64,000 nt of DNA. Source: Hormiphora californensis. Lineage: Eukaryota; Ctenophora; Tentaculata; Cydippida; Pleurobrachiidae. The stretch covers positions 6,790,468 to 6,854,467 of the forward strand of contig CM035359.1 of the NCBI GenBank assembly GCA_020137815.1, read 5' to 3'. How positions within the stretch are numbered: the first letter of the stretch is position 1; the number at the start of each line of letters is the position of its first letter. The notes beneath the pieces are model-generated. The model worked only from the letters and a program-made list of their open reading frames with translations, was not told the origin of the DNA and searched no databases. The position numbers were made by a program, and so were the translations under genes. Shown in pieces: positions 32,907-48,563 of the stretch.

Positions 32907-33788
32907 TATAACGCACTATCTAGTTATCTCATGACATGTCTTGCTCTCTCTCTGCAGTTGTACGGTTAAAGGCCTGATGAATTATGTCATAACTCGCTTG
33001 ACAGAGTTAAGATGTCTCAGATATATATATATTTACAATATATATTTTATTTATTATATTTTATATACAATTGCGATGAACAGCATGGTGCTATGCAGCT
33101 GTTGACCAATTGACTCCAGGGCTCAATTGTTGCAGTGCCATACTGTACCATTTCATTCTGTATAATTTCATTTAGAACAGCTCGATCCATTGTCCAAAAA
33201 GTTTTATAGTTGACATGACTGGTCGATATCTTTGAATTTAATTAAACATGTCTTTATCAGTTTATAATTAATATAATTTTGTTTTGACGTACAGTCCACC
33301 TGTACCTATATCCATTATAACATCTGCCAGCCAAGTCAGCATTGACCTCACTCCGCTTAATGAGCGTGAAGCGCAGTACGAGAAGGGGTCAGCATGACAT
33401 GTCTGAGTACTGTAACAGGTTACGTGGTACAATAACTGTCAACCAAATGAGTTAAGTGAAATTTTATTGTGTGACAGTTGTTGGAGAGTGGGGAGACAGC
33501 AATTGAATTGGTGCTATGATGTCTTAAATAATGCTCCCCAATTAAAATATCTATAATTGTGACAAACAGCTATACTTAGCACTAATTATAGTTTAATAAC
33601 TGTCACTTGTTGCCAATTACCATCTCTCTCGCTCTCTCCTTGTCTCTCTCCTATAAATAATAACAATCAACAACTGCTGCTCTGTTTTATTGCGAATGAT
33701 TTGTAGTTAGCTAAGCGATGCAGATAACCGCGTATTCGTTACCACAATTCAATTCAATTGTTTTTACGATGTTCAGACCTTTATATTA
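32907..33788. other. No gene recognised
   Basis: AT-rich DNA with an AT-dinucleotide stretch near 33020-33070. No supported exon. Confidence 0.4.
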
Positions 33789-33792
33789 TTAA

Positions 33793-35526
33793 CCCTTTGA
33801 GGCCCAGAGGGTCATATATGTCCAAAAGTTTGAGGCTTCCTAGCGACAAGCCTGATAAAGTTTTGGCCTAAAATAAAATGCCAGGTGGTAGCTTGAACGA
33901 TTCTCTATCTATAAATCGGGACATTTTCATGCCAAGTTGTATGAGGAAGTTCCTAATTAGGACTAAATGAACCCCACTTCGTTCATTTTTTCTAATTAGG
34001 TCTCATTTCCTGATGAATTGTCCTAAACTAATTTCCTTCTAGAATAATATACTAGTAGATTAAATGGAGCTGCTAGAACAAACGGCATCAAAAAATATTA
34101 ATTTTTGACTGAGAAAACTCAATTTTTGGTTTCGGGTCATATATGACCCTCTGGGTCGTTTGGGAAGTTAAGAATTTCAAACGGCCTGGGAGTCCTCCGT
34201 ATGCTTTCAGAGTCTCAAAAACTGGTTAGCCAGTGCCCTAATGATGATACAAGTCCACAGGAACCGTTTCATGAACCGTATTGACCGATTTCTACGATTT
34301 AGTCTAGGTTTAGGGTCATATATGACCCTCTGGGTCGTTCACGGAAAACTACCTATCATGTTAAATTCAGTCTTTAAACGCCGTTTATGATCAAACAATA
34401 TGCTAAACCCGCAGTAATTCATCACATTAGTGGGGGTAGAGCATCAAATTAAGTCCCTATCTCGACCACTTATCGAGATAATTGGGTAATTATGTCATTA
34501 TCATCATGTGCATACCTCCAATTTTGGGAGAAGTTTTGGGGCAAATGAGGGCACTAAAACGTGTAGAATCATCGCCTTAGTGGGGGTAGAGCACAAAATT
34601 AAGTCCCTATTCCTACTTCTAACTGATATAATTGGATAATTAGGTAATTGAAGGTTGTGCAACTACCATGCTTCACCGAAGCGCACGGTTCAGGCTGGTG
34701 CATCAGGTTGTATCCTAACGGTATGCTAACGGTGAAGTTCAGATTACTTTAAAGTGAAAAGAGGTGAAATAAAACAGGTCAATGGTCGCTAAAAATAGGT
34801 TTGGGTCAAGTATGAGGGTTATTAGGCTGTAGGGATGATCCTACCTTGCGCTTCGGTGAAGCATGGTAGTTGCACGACCTTCAATTATCCAATTATCCAA
34901 TTATATCAATTAGAAGTAGGAATAGGGACTTAATTTTGTGCTCTACCCCCACTAATGTGATGATTCTATACTTTTTAGTGCCCTCATTTGCCCCAAAACG
35001 TTTCCCAAATCTGGAGGTATGCACATGATGATAATGACATAATTACCTAATTATCTCGATAAGTGGTCGAGATAGGGACTTAACTTAATGCTCTACCCCC
35101 ACTAATGTGATGATTTACTGCGGGTTTGGCATCTTATTTGATCATAAACAGCGTCCAAAGCCTGAATAACACATGTGAGGTGATGTGCAATGAACAACCC
35201 ATAGTGTCATATGACCTGAAACCTATCCCTAATTAGAGAAATTAGTCAATTCAGATCATGTAACGGTTCCTGTCAACTCGTTTCATCTCTAGGGCACTTA
35301 CTAACCAGATTTTATGGCTTGGAAGGCATATGGAGGACCCCTAGGCCGCTTGAAATTCTTAACTTCCCAAACGACCCAGAGGGTCATATATGACCCATGC
35401 TGTATCTGAAAAAGTAATGAACCGATTTGAAAAACTATTTTTCCCCTAATCTTAGAGTATCATGCTGGGTATATCTGGGAAAAATTAGAAAATTTCGTTC
35501 GGCCAATCACTATGGGCCTCAAAGGG
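33793..35526. mobile_element. piggyBac-like non-autonomous element (TTAA)
   Basis: Ends CCCTTTGAGGCCCA and TGGGCCTCAAAGGG, each flanked by TTAA (33789-33792 and 35527-35530), the piggyBac target duplication. Inside are repeated GGGTCATATATGACCC and CTCTGGGTCGTTTGGGAAG motifs in both orientations. A central inverted repeat carries TTAGTGGGGGTAGAGCA and ACTACCATGCTTCACCGAAG. No transposase frame was found, so it would depend on an enzyme encoded elsewhere. Confidence 0.88.
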
Positions 35527-35530
35527 TTAA

Positions 35531-36510
35531 GGCCAGAGGGGGGGGGTCTAAAAAGTCACTTTCGGGGTTTGGTCCGGCTCTACGTACTCATTATCTCTGT
35601 TTTGTTTTTTTTTCAGTCGGCCTGCCGGCACCTAAATAGGGCTAGGAATGCGAAAGGATGCTGTTTTCGGGAATCGGGTAGGGCTAGTCCAGGAAATAGC
35701 GAAACGATGCTGCTTTCGGGTAGCGTTGTTTCGGTATACTCTATATGTTAAATTTCGACAAATCACCATGATTCGCTAGTTTCTCTCTAAATCTAAAGTT
35801 AGTTAGCCGATGTTCTAGAGTTAGATCATTGAGGTAAGCTAGCTTACCGCGACTCATGTCTGATAGCTACAACAGAAAACCAACCAATTATACACTAAGC
35901 TTGTAGTACTTAGTGGTTTGTTGATCTTCTATGACCTCAATTGAGATCAGGGAAAAATATCTTTGAAAACCGCTTAAAGTGTTGCCTAAAGTAGTTTATC
36001 GAGTTCTCCTTATATTTTCCTGGCTAGATGTTTGTTCTTGGCTGTAGACGCGGCCTTTTAAGTCACGTAACTAATGGAAACTATAACATATGCTAAAAGG
36101 GTCTGAGAGGGAAGCTGAGAGGTGTTTGTGAGGGGAAAGAGGCACAGAATGATAGGAGGTTGCAGTACTAGACACCTTAGCGTTTAGCTGCTAAAAAGCA
36201 TTTCTCGCTGTAAATTGCAATCAATTGACCAAACCCCGCGGTCATTGCGTTGTTAACATCTTTCCAAATAGGAACCCGCCTGCGTGTGCACTATAGATGC
36301 TTTCAATTTCCATTGTCTTGATCTTGGTAGCGATCCGTTGATTTTGTAATTTGTAGCATTTTATATTTTAGTTTTGTTAAACTACTTAATATGGAAATTC
36401 AATGTTTTTTTATTATATCATAAGAGAGTAACGCTAAAACGGTTACAATGATCATGGTGATTCCACATACTTATATAATGACCCAACTAACTTTGCATTT
36501 TAGATTAGTT
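35531..36510. other. No gene recognised; upstream of receptor gene
   Basis: Contains a copy of the GCCTGCCGGCACCTAAAT tail seen at about 22968. No TATA box is obvious before the receptor start. Confidence 0.4.
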
Positions 36511-41590
<5,080 letters not shown>

Positions 41591-42085
41591 AATTTAATTT
41601 CTAAAAGACAAAATAAATACTGGCTAATAGAGATCAAACTGAACATTTTACAGTTACATAATTTATTCAGAATAAACCCCGAATGCCCGAAAATTCACTT
41701 GACAAGTGTCAAGAATCTAATCAGACTCACTCAGAATATCATCATTGTGAGAACTCATCCATTTGTCACACGATGCTGTAGCCTGTCAAAGTGTGATTGA
41801 GTTTGACAAGTGCAAGAAGCATTGTTGCCATGCTACGCAGTCTGTCTGTTCGGCAATCGCTGAACGCAGTCTGTCTGTTCGGCAATCGCTTAAGCTCACA
41901 CCGGGCCTTCGCGAAGCTAGGGCCCGGCGTGAGAGCAGACAAACAAGGAACATAATATGTCAACAGCATAGTAACTGTATTACTGCAGCACTAAAAGTAA
42001 AAGTCAGAGTCTCATTTTGTTAATTGGTGCATGCACTTGCGAGGCCGGGTTTACATATATGTGTGGCAGTAATCATTGATGATCA
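41591..42085. other. Receptor 3' flank, no gene seen
   Basis: Holds AATAAA at 41612-41617 and a tandem GCAGTCTGTCTGTTCGGCAA pair with a GGGCCTTCGCGAAGC palindrome near 41840-41930. The related phrase GTTGCCATGCTACGCAGTCT also occurs near 5810, suggesting a dispersed repeat. Confidence 0.5.
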
Positions 42086-42475
42086 ATAATAATAATAATA
42101 ACTATGTTTGTATTCCGCCCATATCCGACAGGGACAGAGCAGTCGAACTGTTGCTGTCACTGAAGGATGATCTGAACGGTTAACATACTTGAGTATACCT
42201 GCCGACTTATCCTTAATATTGCACAAAAAATGGTAAAGAAAAAAACAACGGCCCACATAACTATCGGTAACTGAAAACATAACAGACTGAGATAGAGTCC
42301 TGGAACTCTAAAAAGATGGTTTAAAAGTCCAATAGATAGAAAACACTCGTGCTATGAAAAAACCCAAAACGTGCTTCACACTTCTGCTCGCCACGAGCCA
42401 AAATACAGAAAAAATAAAACAGGTACCGGCTAGAGAACAAACCTCAGTAAGATGGAGAGAACACTCCTAGGACAA

Positions 42476-45439
42476 TCAGGATTCACCGAAAGCCTCAATG
42501 AAGAGACTAGTCTTTAGCTTAGACTTGAAAGAGTCCACAGAGTCAATTGCTCTCAGATCAATGGAAAGCTTATTCCAGATTTCAGGCAGATAAACCGACG
42601 GACGTCTCCTCCTCAACTTAGAAGTTGCATTCACACTGGATAGCTTAGGATACCTCAGCTTGAGGCCATCAGGCTGAGCGTTTCCTCTGGTAGTCCGGAT
42701 CACATGTAGTCCATCATCCACAGGGACCTGTTCCTGCAGGTACACTGGAGCCAAGCCATGTACAATCTTGTACGCCATTAAGCAAACCTTGAACTTAACT
42801 CGCTGTTCAATCGGGAGGACGTGCATTTCACTCAAGTAGGGCATGTAACTGTCCTGGTGACCATACAGGCCATACACAAATCTGACACATGAGTTCAGAA
42901 CTCGCTGCAAGCTATCCAGGAGCTTCTTTGGTAAGCCAGAATAAAGGACATTACAGTAGTCAAGTCTCGAAACGATGAGTTGCTTCACCAGAAGCATCTT
43001 GGTCGGTTTATCCAAACATCGGTTAACCTGCCACAAATTCTTGAGAAGCATTCCACATTGCTTCTTAACACTGTTGATCTGCCTTTCCATCGAAATGTTA
43101 CTGTCAAGGAATACACCCAGGGTCTTCCCTGCAGATCCAGTAAATTCCATAGGGCTGATTTCCACTCCTCCAAAGCTTACTGTGGGCTGGAAGACCATCT
43201 TATCCAGAGCACTGCTCTTACCTAACAGTAAAAACTCTGTCTTTGCCTCATTACACTTAAGCCAGTGATCACTCATCCACAGTTTCACACTTGATAGACA
43301 CTCCTCAATCCTCTCCTTCGCTGCATTCCAACCATCCTCGTCAGTAGGCACAAGACTGATGTACAGTTGAGAGTCATCGGCGTATAGCTTAATCCTCAGA
43401 CCAAAGGGTCTAACCAAGTCCTGGAGCTCCTCGACATACAACAAGAACAATACCGGCCCAAGCAGTGACCCCTGTGGAACTCCACATATCAGCGTGATGA
43501 TCCTCGAAAGCTCCCCCTCCACATTAACTCGGTAATTCCTACACTGTAGATAGCTGGCAAACCAATCCAGCACAGAGCCTTTCACTCCAAAACGTCCTTC
43601 CAGAGTCTCTAGCAGCTTCCCATGGTCCACTGTATCAAAGGCAGCACTCATGTCTAAAAGAAAGAGGCCAGTGACCTTTCCTTCATCAAGGTCTCGTAGT
43701 AAATCATCAAACATACCCATCAGGAGTGTTTCACAACTATGTCCCACCCGATAACCCGATTGATGTTTGTTCAGTAACTCATTCTCATTGAGGTATGAGT
43801 TCAGCTGCTCTAGGACAACCTTTTCCAGTAATTTGGAGATAAACGGTAGGTTGGAGACTGGACGGTAGTTGGATAAGGAGTCTTTGTCCCCATGGGGGTT
43901 CTTAATCGTAGGAAAAACCAATGCTTGTTGAAGAATATCAGGAACGCTGGAACACTGGAGTGATAGGTTTACAAACTTGCACAAAGCGGTGGCTAGCTCA
44001 TCAATGCAACCTTTCACCAACCACGTAGGTATGAGATCAAGATCACAGGTCTTGTCAGGCATATCTTTGATAATCCTGATTAGTTTCTCTGGGGAAACTT
44101 CCTCAAACTTTTCAAAACAACAGACAGGGGTCTGATGTAAAACATTCCTCGTTGTCCTCTGGTTCTGCTCCTCTAACACAGTAGTTCGGATCCTCTCAAC
44201 TTTTCCAACAAAGAAGTCACCAAAATCATCCGCTAGCTTCCTCTTATCACTTGTTTCTGGTAGAAAGGTTTCATTGTTTCCAAGAAGGCGGCTGAGCTTC
44301 CTCTGAAGTGCTTTTGGGTCATCCCTTGATTCCTCTAGATCATCTCTCACATACTTCATTCTCGCCTCTTTATCCACACGTCCAAACTGTCTCTTGAGGT
44401 CATTGAATTGCTTCTTCGTTATACTAGTTCTGTTGCTTTCCCAAGCCCTCTCGGCTTTCCTTCGTAGTCGAAGAACCTCACGCACCTCTGGATTATCTCT
44501 CCATGGCTTTATCTTCGCCCCTTTCTTCTTTTTCCTTTTCAGTGGGACAGTCCTCTCCACAAGATCCTCGATTATCCTCGAATAAGCAGCCAAAGCATCC
44601 TCAGCAGATTTAGACTCCATCACCGCACTCCAATCCACATCTCCAAAAGCTCGCCTGAACAGTTCCAGGTCAACTGCCCTAAAATCCCTGTATGTGTCAA
44701 TCTGTTCACGGGTTCTGTATTCACTTCTAGTAGTCTCGATTAACAGATCAGCTAAAACCATAAAGTGATCCGAAGTTGTCCCTTCTGGAAATATTGTCAC
44801 TGATTGAACTTTGGAAACTCTGTCTTTTTGGCACAGCAAGAGATCAAGAGTACCTCCTCGAACATGGGTGGGTTGCATTGGAACTAATTGATCAAACCCC
44901 AGAGAGTCAAGCAGTGCAAGTAATTTCTTGGCATAGAAGTTCTGGGTGTCGTGGACTTGGAAGTTAAAATCACCCATCAGAACGGGATATCCAGTTTTGC
45001 AGACTAGCTCGGACAGATAGTCATTAAACTCATCCAGGAACTGTGCTTCCGTATATCTTGCCTTGCCCGTGTAAGGAGGCCTATAGATATTGCACAACCT
45101 TGTAAGATCCTGCCCAATACCGATAAGGGCTTCCTGGACCTGGAATGATTTAAACTTAGTCTTTACTGGTGTGTACTTGATCTTTACGCCATCCCTGTAC
45201 AAGATCCCAATTCCTCCTCCAGAGCGTTCGGCCCTAGGAGAGGAGAAGATGTTCCAACCATAATCTCTGATCTCCTGAAGTTTTGCAGTGTCACTTTGCT
45301 TCAGATAAGTCTCCTGTACCAAGCAGATGTCGCATCCTTTTTCCTCCAAGTGTGTAATTACCCCTGACGTTTTATTCATAATTGAGTGAACATTTAGTGA
45401 GCCAATCTTCCAAGTCGTTTTCCTCTCAGGTCCTCCCAT
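42476..45439 (-). CDS. LINE ORF2: endonuclease-reverse transcriptase
   Basis: A 987-residue uninterrupted frame. The N-terminal part is an apurinic-type endonuclease (SLNVHSIMNK, QETYLK, GDFNFQVHD, TLDLLL, TSDHFMVLAD; about residues 10-235). A linker is followed by reverse transcriptase (SNYRPVSNLPFISKLLEK, HQSGYRVGHSC, LLDMSAAFDTVDH, GVPQGSLLGPVLF, and LYADDSQLY near 685). The C-terminal thumb-like region has the HVLPIEQRVKFK motif usual in this group. It nicks target DNA and primes cDNA synthesis there. All catalytic motifs are intact. Its ATG overlaps the end of ORF1 by 14 nt (ATGGGAGGACCTGA), which suggests termination-reinitiation. Confidence 0.95.
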   Translation of the reverse strand: MGGPERKTTWKIGSLNVHSIMNKTSGVITHLEEKGCDICLVQETYLKQSDTAKLQEIRDYGWNIFSSPRAERSGGGIGILYRDGVKIKYTPVKTKFKSFQVQEALIGIGQDLTRLCNIYRPPYTGKARYTEAQFLDEFNDYLSELVCKTGYPVLMGDFNFQVHDTQNFYAKKLLALLDSLGFDQLVPMQPTHVRGGTLDLLLCQKDRVSKVQSVTIFPEGTTSDHFMVLADLLIETTRSEYRTREQIDTYRDFRAVDLELFRRAFGDVDWSAVMESKSAEDALAAYSRIIEDLVERTVPLKRKKKKGAKIKPWRDNPEVREVLRLRRKAERAWESNRTSITKKQFNDLKRQFGRVDKEARMKYVRDDLEESRDDPKALQRKLSRLLGNNETFLPETSDKRKLADDFGDFFVGKVERIRTTVLEEQNQRTTRNVLHQTPVCCFEKFEEVSPEKLIRIIKDMPDKTCDLDLIPTWLVKGCIDELATALCKFVNLSLQCSSVPDILQQALVFPTIKNPHGDKDSLSNYRPVSNLPFISKLLEKVVLEQLNSYLNENELLNKHQSGYRVGHSCETLLMGMFDDLLRDLDEGKVTGLFLLDMSAAFDTVDHGKLLETLEGRFGVKGSVLDWFASYLQCRNYRVNVEGELSRIITLICGVPQGSLLGPVLFLLYVEELQDLVRPFGLRIKLYADDSQLYISLVPTDEDGWNAAKERIEECLSSVKLWMSDHWLKCNEAKTEFLLLGKSSALDKMVFQPTVSFGGVEISPMEFTGSAGKTLGVFLDSNISMERQINSVKKQCGMLLKNLWQVNRCLDKPTKMLLVKQLIVSRLDYCNVLYSGLPKKLLDSLQRVLNSCVRFVYGLYGHQDSYMPYLSEMHVLPIEQRVKFKVCLMAYKIVHGLAPVYLQEQVPVDDGLHVIRTTRGNAQPDGLKLRYPKLSSVNATSKLRRRRPSVYLPEIWNKLSIDLRAIDSVDSFKSKLKTSLFIEAFGES

Positions 45440-46679
45440 GCCCTCGTCTGATACAGGTTTTTTTCTCCTTAGTCACGCCACTTGTGCTCTCCATGAGTCT
45501 AGCTTTAGCATTGATGTAGAATGGACACATACTGCTTGAGGCTGGGTGACTCTTAGCATGACGCTTGTCCTCTTTGCTTCCTCCATGATCACAGTTGACA
45601 CATTTCATTCTGCTCACTACGTTATCCTTCTTGGCTTGGCAACTCCTAGTATCATGATCCCCTGTACAGAAGGCACAAACAGCAGATTTATCCTTGTTTG
45701 GACAGTAGATGGACCCTGCTACATGACCAAAGCGCTGACAGTGGAAACACTGAGTGACATAAAACCTGTTCCTAACAAAGTGCTGTCGGAGCTTCAAAAA
45801 GAGCTTGTCCTTCCGGTCAGCAATCACCTTCCTCACCTCTGGGGTTACCTGAATCACAGCATATCTCCCTGTCTTGTTAATATGAACCACCTTCACAACA
45901 TGACCCTCCTCAACAAGCCTCTTCACTGACTCATTCTTATCACTGACAATCTCGGAGAGAAGACTATCCTTCTCTAACAGGTCCTGATCAAGGTCATTGA
46001 CCATTATCCGGGGATCCTTCTTCTTCTCTTTCTCCACTGCAGAAGACACATCAAGGAATGGAGAGAGGACCTCCTTCGCTTGTTCCATCTGATCATCCGT
46101 CTCAAACATCAGATTAGTCCGTCTCTTGTTGACAGAAAGATCTAACACCGGAATATTCTTCAACGCTGTTTCCACTTTTGTTCGTACAACTTCGGTCCAT
46201 TTCTTCTCACACATTGGTCCATCTTCCCCTTTGTCCTTGATTGTCAGGTACCTCTTTATCGGAGTCACAGGAGCCACTGCTCCTGTATTTGAGTCAGGAG
46301 GAGTCACACTGTCAGGGATGGTTCCTCGATCAGCTGCAAGAATCTTGCTAACCTTGGGAGCTACTAGATCCGGAAGTGAACCTAGAAGATCCTCTTTCAG
46401 CTTTTCCAACGTCTCCTGTAAATCTCCTGCCGTGAATGAAGATACAGATTCAGATGAGTGGGTAGAGATGCGTCTGGTGTCCGGTAACAAAGCATACAGT
46501 TGTTTGATAACTGTCCATAAAATCGGTTTGGTAGTCCCCCTCGGAGCTTCCGCCGTATCATCCTTGATGCTCTGTGCTATGCTGGCACCTTTACAACTAT
46601 CAGAGTAGCTCGTGGCGAGCAACTTACCCTCCATATCTGTCTTGCACATAATAACATCATGGGTAGCCACACCCGACAT
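45426..46679 (-). CDS. LINE ORF1: zinc-knuckle nucleic-acid-binding protein
   Basis: 417 residues from ATG at 46679. The middle is charged and helical. Near the C-terminus are three Cys/His clusters (CFHCQRFGHV, CAFCTGDHDTRSC, CVNCDHGG...MCPFY), the gag-like knuckles of LINE ORF1 proteins that coat the element RNA. It precedes ORF2, overlapping by 14 nt. Confidence 0.9.
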   Translation of the reverse strand: MSGVATHDVIMCKTDMEGKLLATSYSDSCKGASIAQSIKDDTAEAPRGTTKPILWTVIKQLYALLPDTRRISTHSSESVSSFTAGDLQETLEKLKEDLLGSLPDLVAPKVSKILAADRGTIPDSVTPPDSNTGAVAPVTPIKRYLTIKDKGEDGPMCEKKWTEVVRTKVETALKNIPVLDLSVNKRRTNLMFETDDQMEQAKEVLSPFLDVSSAVEKEKKKDPRIMVNDLDQDLLEKDSLLSEIVSDKNESVKRLVEEGHVVKVVHINKTGRYAVIQVTPEVRKVIADRKDKLFLKLRQHFVRNRFYVTQCFHCQRFGHVAGSIYCPNKDKSAVCAFCTGDHDTRSCQAKKDNVVSRMKCVNCDHGGSKEDKRHAKSHPASSSMCPFYINAKARLMESTSGVTKEKKTCIRRGHGRT

Positions 46680-47025
46680 CCTGTCCTGTAAATAGAGGCG
46701 CGAGGAACCGTTCCTTGCAAGTCTTGGCGTCCTTGGTTATAACCCAACGAGGTCCTCTGAGATCTGTTTACTTAGAAAAACCAGACACGTCTTCTCTTGT
46801 CTTTTCTTTAAGGAGAGGGATAAACAGAAGTCTCAGAAGGATTAGCGAGGGGCAGCAAAACGGATCCTCAAATTAATTTGTTTAAAGTAGTGTTGATCAA
46901 TTTGATCTAAATAATTTTGTGTTGTTTTTAAAATACTTCAATTTGCAATAATAATAACAAAGTTTGTACTTATAATGCTCAGACCCCGCCCCGTAGGACA
47001 CCAGAATCCAAAAAATTTAAATATC

Positions 47026-47640
47026 CTCTCCCTCTCCCTCTCCCTCTCCCTCTCCCTCTCCCTCTCCCTCTCCTCTCCCTCTCCCTCTCCCTCTCCCTCT
47101 CCCTCTCCCTCTCCCTCTCCCTCTCCCTCTCCCTCTCCCTCTCCCTCTCCCTCTCCCTCTCCCTCTCCCTCTCCCTCTCCCTCTCCCTCTCCTCTCCCTC
47201 TCCCTCTCCCTCTCCCTCTCCCTCTCCCTCTCCCTCTCCCTCTCCCTCTCCCTCTCCCTCTCCCTCTCCCTCTCCTCTCCCTCTCCCTCTCCCTCTCCCT
47301 CTCCCTCTCCCTCTCCCTCTCCCTCTCCTCTCCCTCTCCTCTCCCTCTCCCTCTCCCTCTCCCTCTCCCTCTCCCTCTCCCTCTCCCTCTCCCTCTCCCT
47401 CTCCCTCTCCCTCTCCCTCTCCCTCTCCCTCTCCCTCTCCCTCTCCCTCTCCCTCTCCCTCTCCCTCTCCCTCTCCCTCTCCCTCTCCCTCTCCCTCTCC
47501 CTCTCCCTCTCCCTCTCCCTCTCCCTCTCCCTCTCCCTCTCCCTCTCCCTCTCCCTCTCCCTCTCCCTCTCCCTCTCCCTCTCCCTCTCCCTCTCCCTCT
47601 CCCTCTCCCTCTCTCCCTCTCCCTCTCCCTCTCCCTCTCC
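47026..47640. repeat. (CCCTCT)n array, about 610 bp
   Basis: Nearly pure CTCCCT hexanucleotides with a few CTCT phase slips. One strand is all purine and the other all pyrimidine, so triplex (H-DNA) is possible. It begins about 150 bp beyond the LINE leader. Confidence 0.98.
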
Positions 47641-47885
47641 GGCTCTCTCGTCAAACGCGCACGGAGCACGAATTTTATGTAACGCGCGATTTTAAAACAA
47701 CTCCATTGTTTTTAAGACTGCGCGGATCTGTGCCGCGCAGTTGAGTTGCGCGCTCGCGCTCACGCTTTTTCACGCACCACTGAATTTTGCGAAAAAAATG
47801 GTTTTTCGCCAGTTTTTTGTTCTGCTTTTTTGAAACGTGTTGAACTGCAGTTGCAGCCCCCGCGACAGTCGACAAAGCGTACAAT

Positions 47886-48160
47886 CAGGGCTGGCTTCAG
47901 AGCCCAGTGGCAGTGATCGCCGCCCCCTTCCTAATATTCTTGGCAGCCAAGCCCGTAGGAATTCTAAAAATGCGTTAAAATCGGCTTTGCCCCCCCCCCC
48001 TCGGCCCCCATGAGTAGGAGCGCCTGCCACTGGATGGGGGACTGTGCCCCAAAACCCCCCTGCCCCAGCTCACTACGCGCCCATCGGGTGCTCCGGACGC
48101 GCCCATCGGGTGCTCCGGTCGCTCACAATTTTTAGAAATTTCGGCCTGGAGCCAGCCCTG
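47886..48160. mobile_element. hAT-like MITE
   Basis: 275 bp bounded by CAGGGCTGGCTTCAG and CTGGAGCCAGCCCTG, ends typical of hAT elements. An 8-bp duplication is not clear (CGTACAAT versus CGTTTGCA). A C run lies near 47990-48000. Confidence 0.6.
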
Positions 48161-48563
48161 CGTTTGCATTTCTATTGATTTATTTATTTATCTTATTACA
48201 CCCGTAAGAGGAAATTTTATTTTTATACTTTATCATGTAAATAATATTGACATAATATATTATATTTGAACCGGTACCCCGGCCTTCGCCAAAGTTGATA
48301 TCTCCGCTGCCTCTACAGAGCAATTTACCAGTTAACTTGTTTAGAGTTCGTCTTGAGGGTCCACACAAATGTTACAAAAACTGTTACAAAAGCAATTGGG
48401 TTGGGTCGATTTAGTTACCTAGTGTGCAGTTTCTTGACGGCTTATAGATCTTTGGGGACTGCAGAGTGCAGCAGCGTATTCACCCCCAAAAATCTTTTGT
48501 AATTCATGTTTTCTTTACCCGTGATATATGCCCACTGAACCCTAATTTCCACTGCTAGGTCTC
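48161..48563. other. Upstream of KH gene
   Basis: AT-rich. CACTGCTAG at about 48551-48559, just before the start codon, could be a 3' splice site of a leader intron. No TATA box is evident. Confidence 0.35.

Larger units (their letters stand above)
42086..46880 (-). mobile_element. Full-length CR1/L2-type LINE
   Basis: A minus-strand non-LTR retrotransposon with two intact ORFs, a 3' UTR (42475 down to about 42102) and a short (TTA)n tail at 42086-42101 instead of poly(A). The 5' end is not fixed; about 200 bp of leader precede ORF1. I could not identify a target duplication. It lies intergenic, 0.5 kb after the receptor gene. Confidence 0.85.

Noticed and set aside
42975-46608. Plus-strand frames opposite the LINE
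   Set aside because: Shadows of the two long minus-strand ORFs, which carry all the recognisable motifs.
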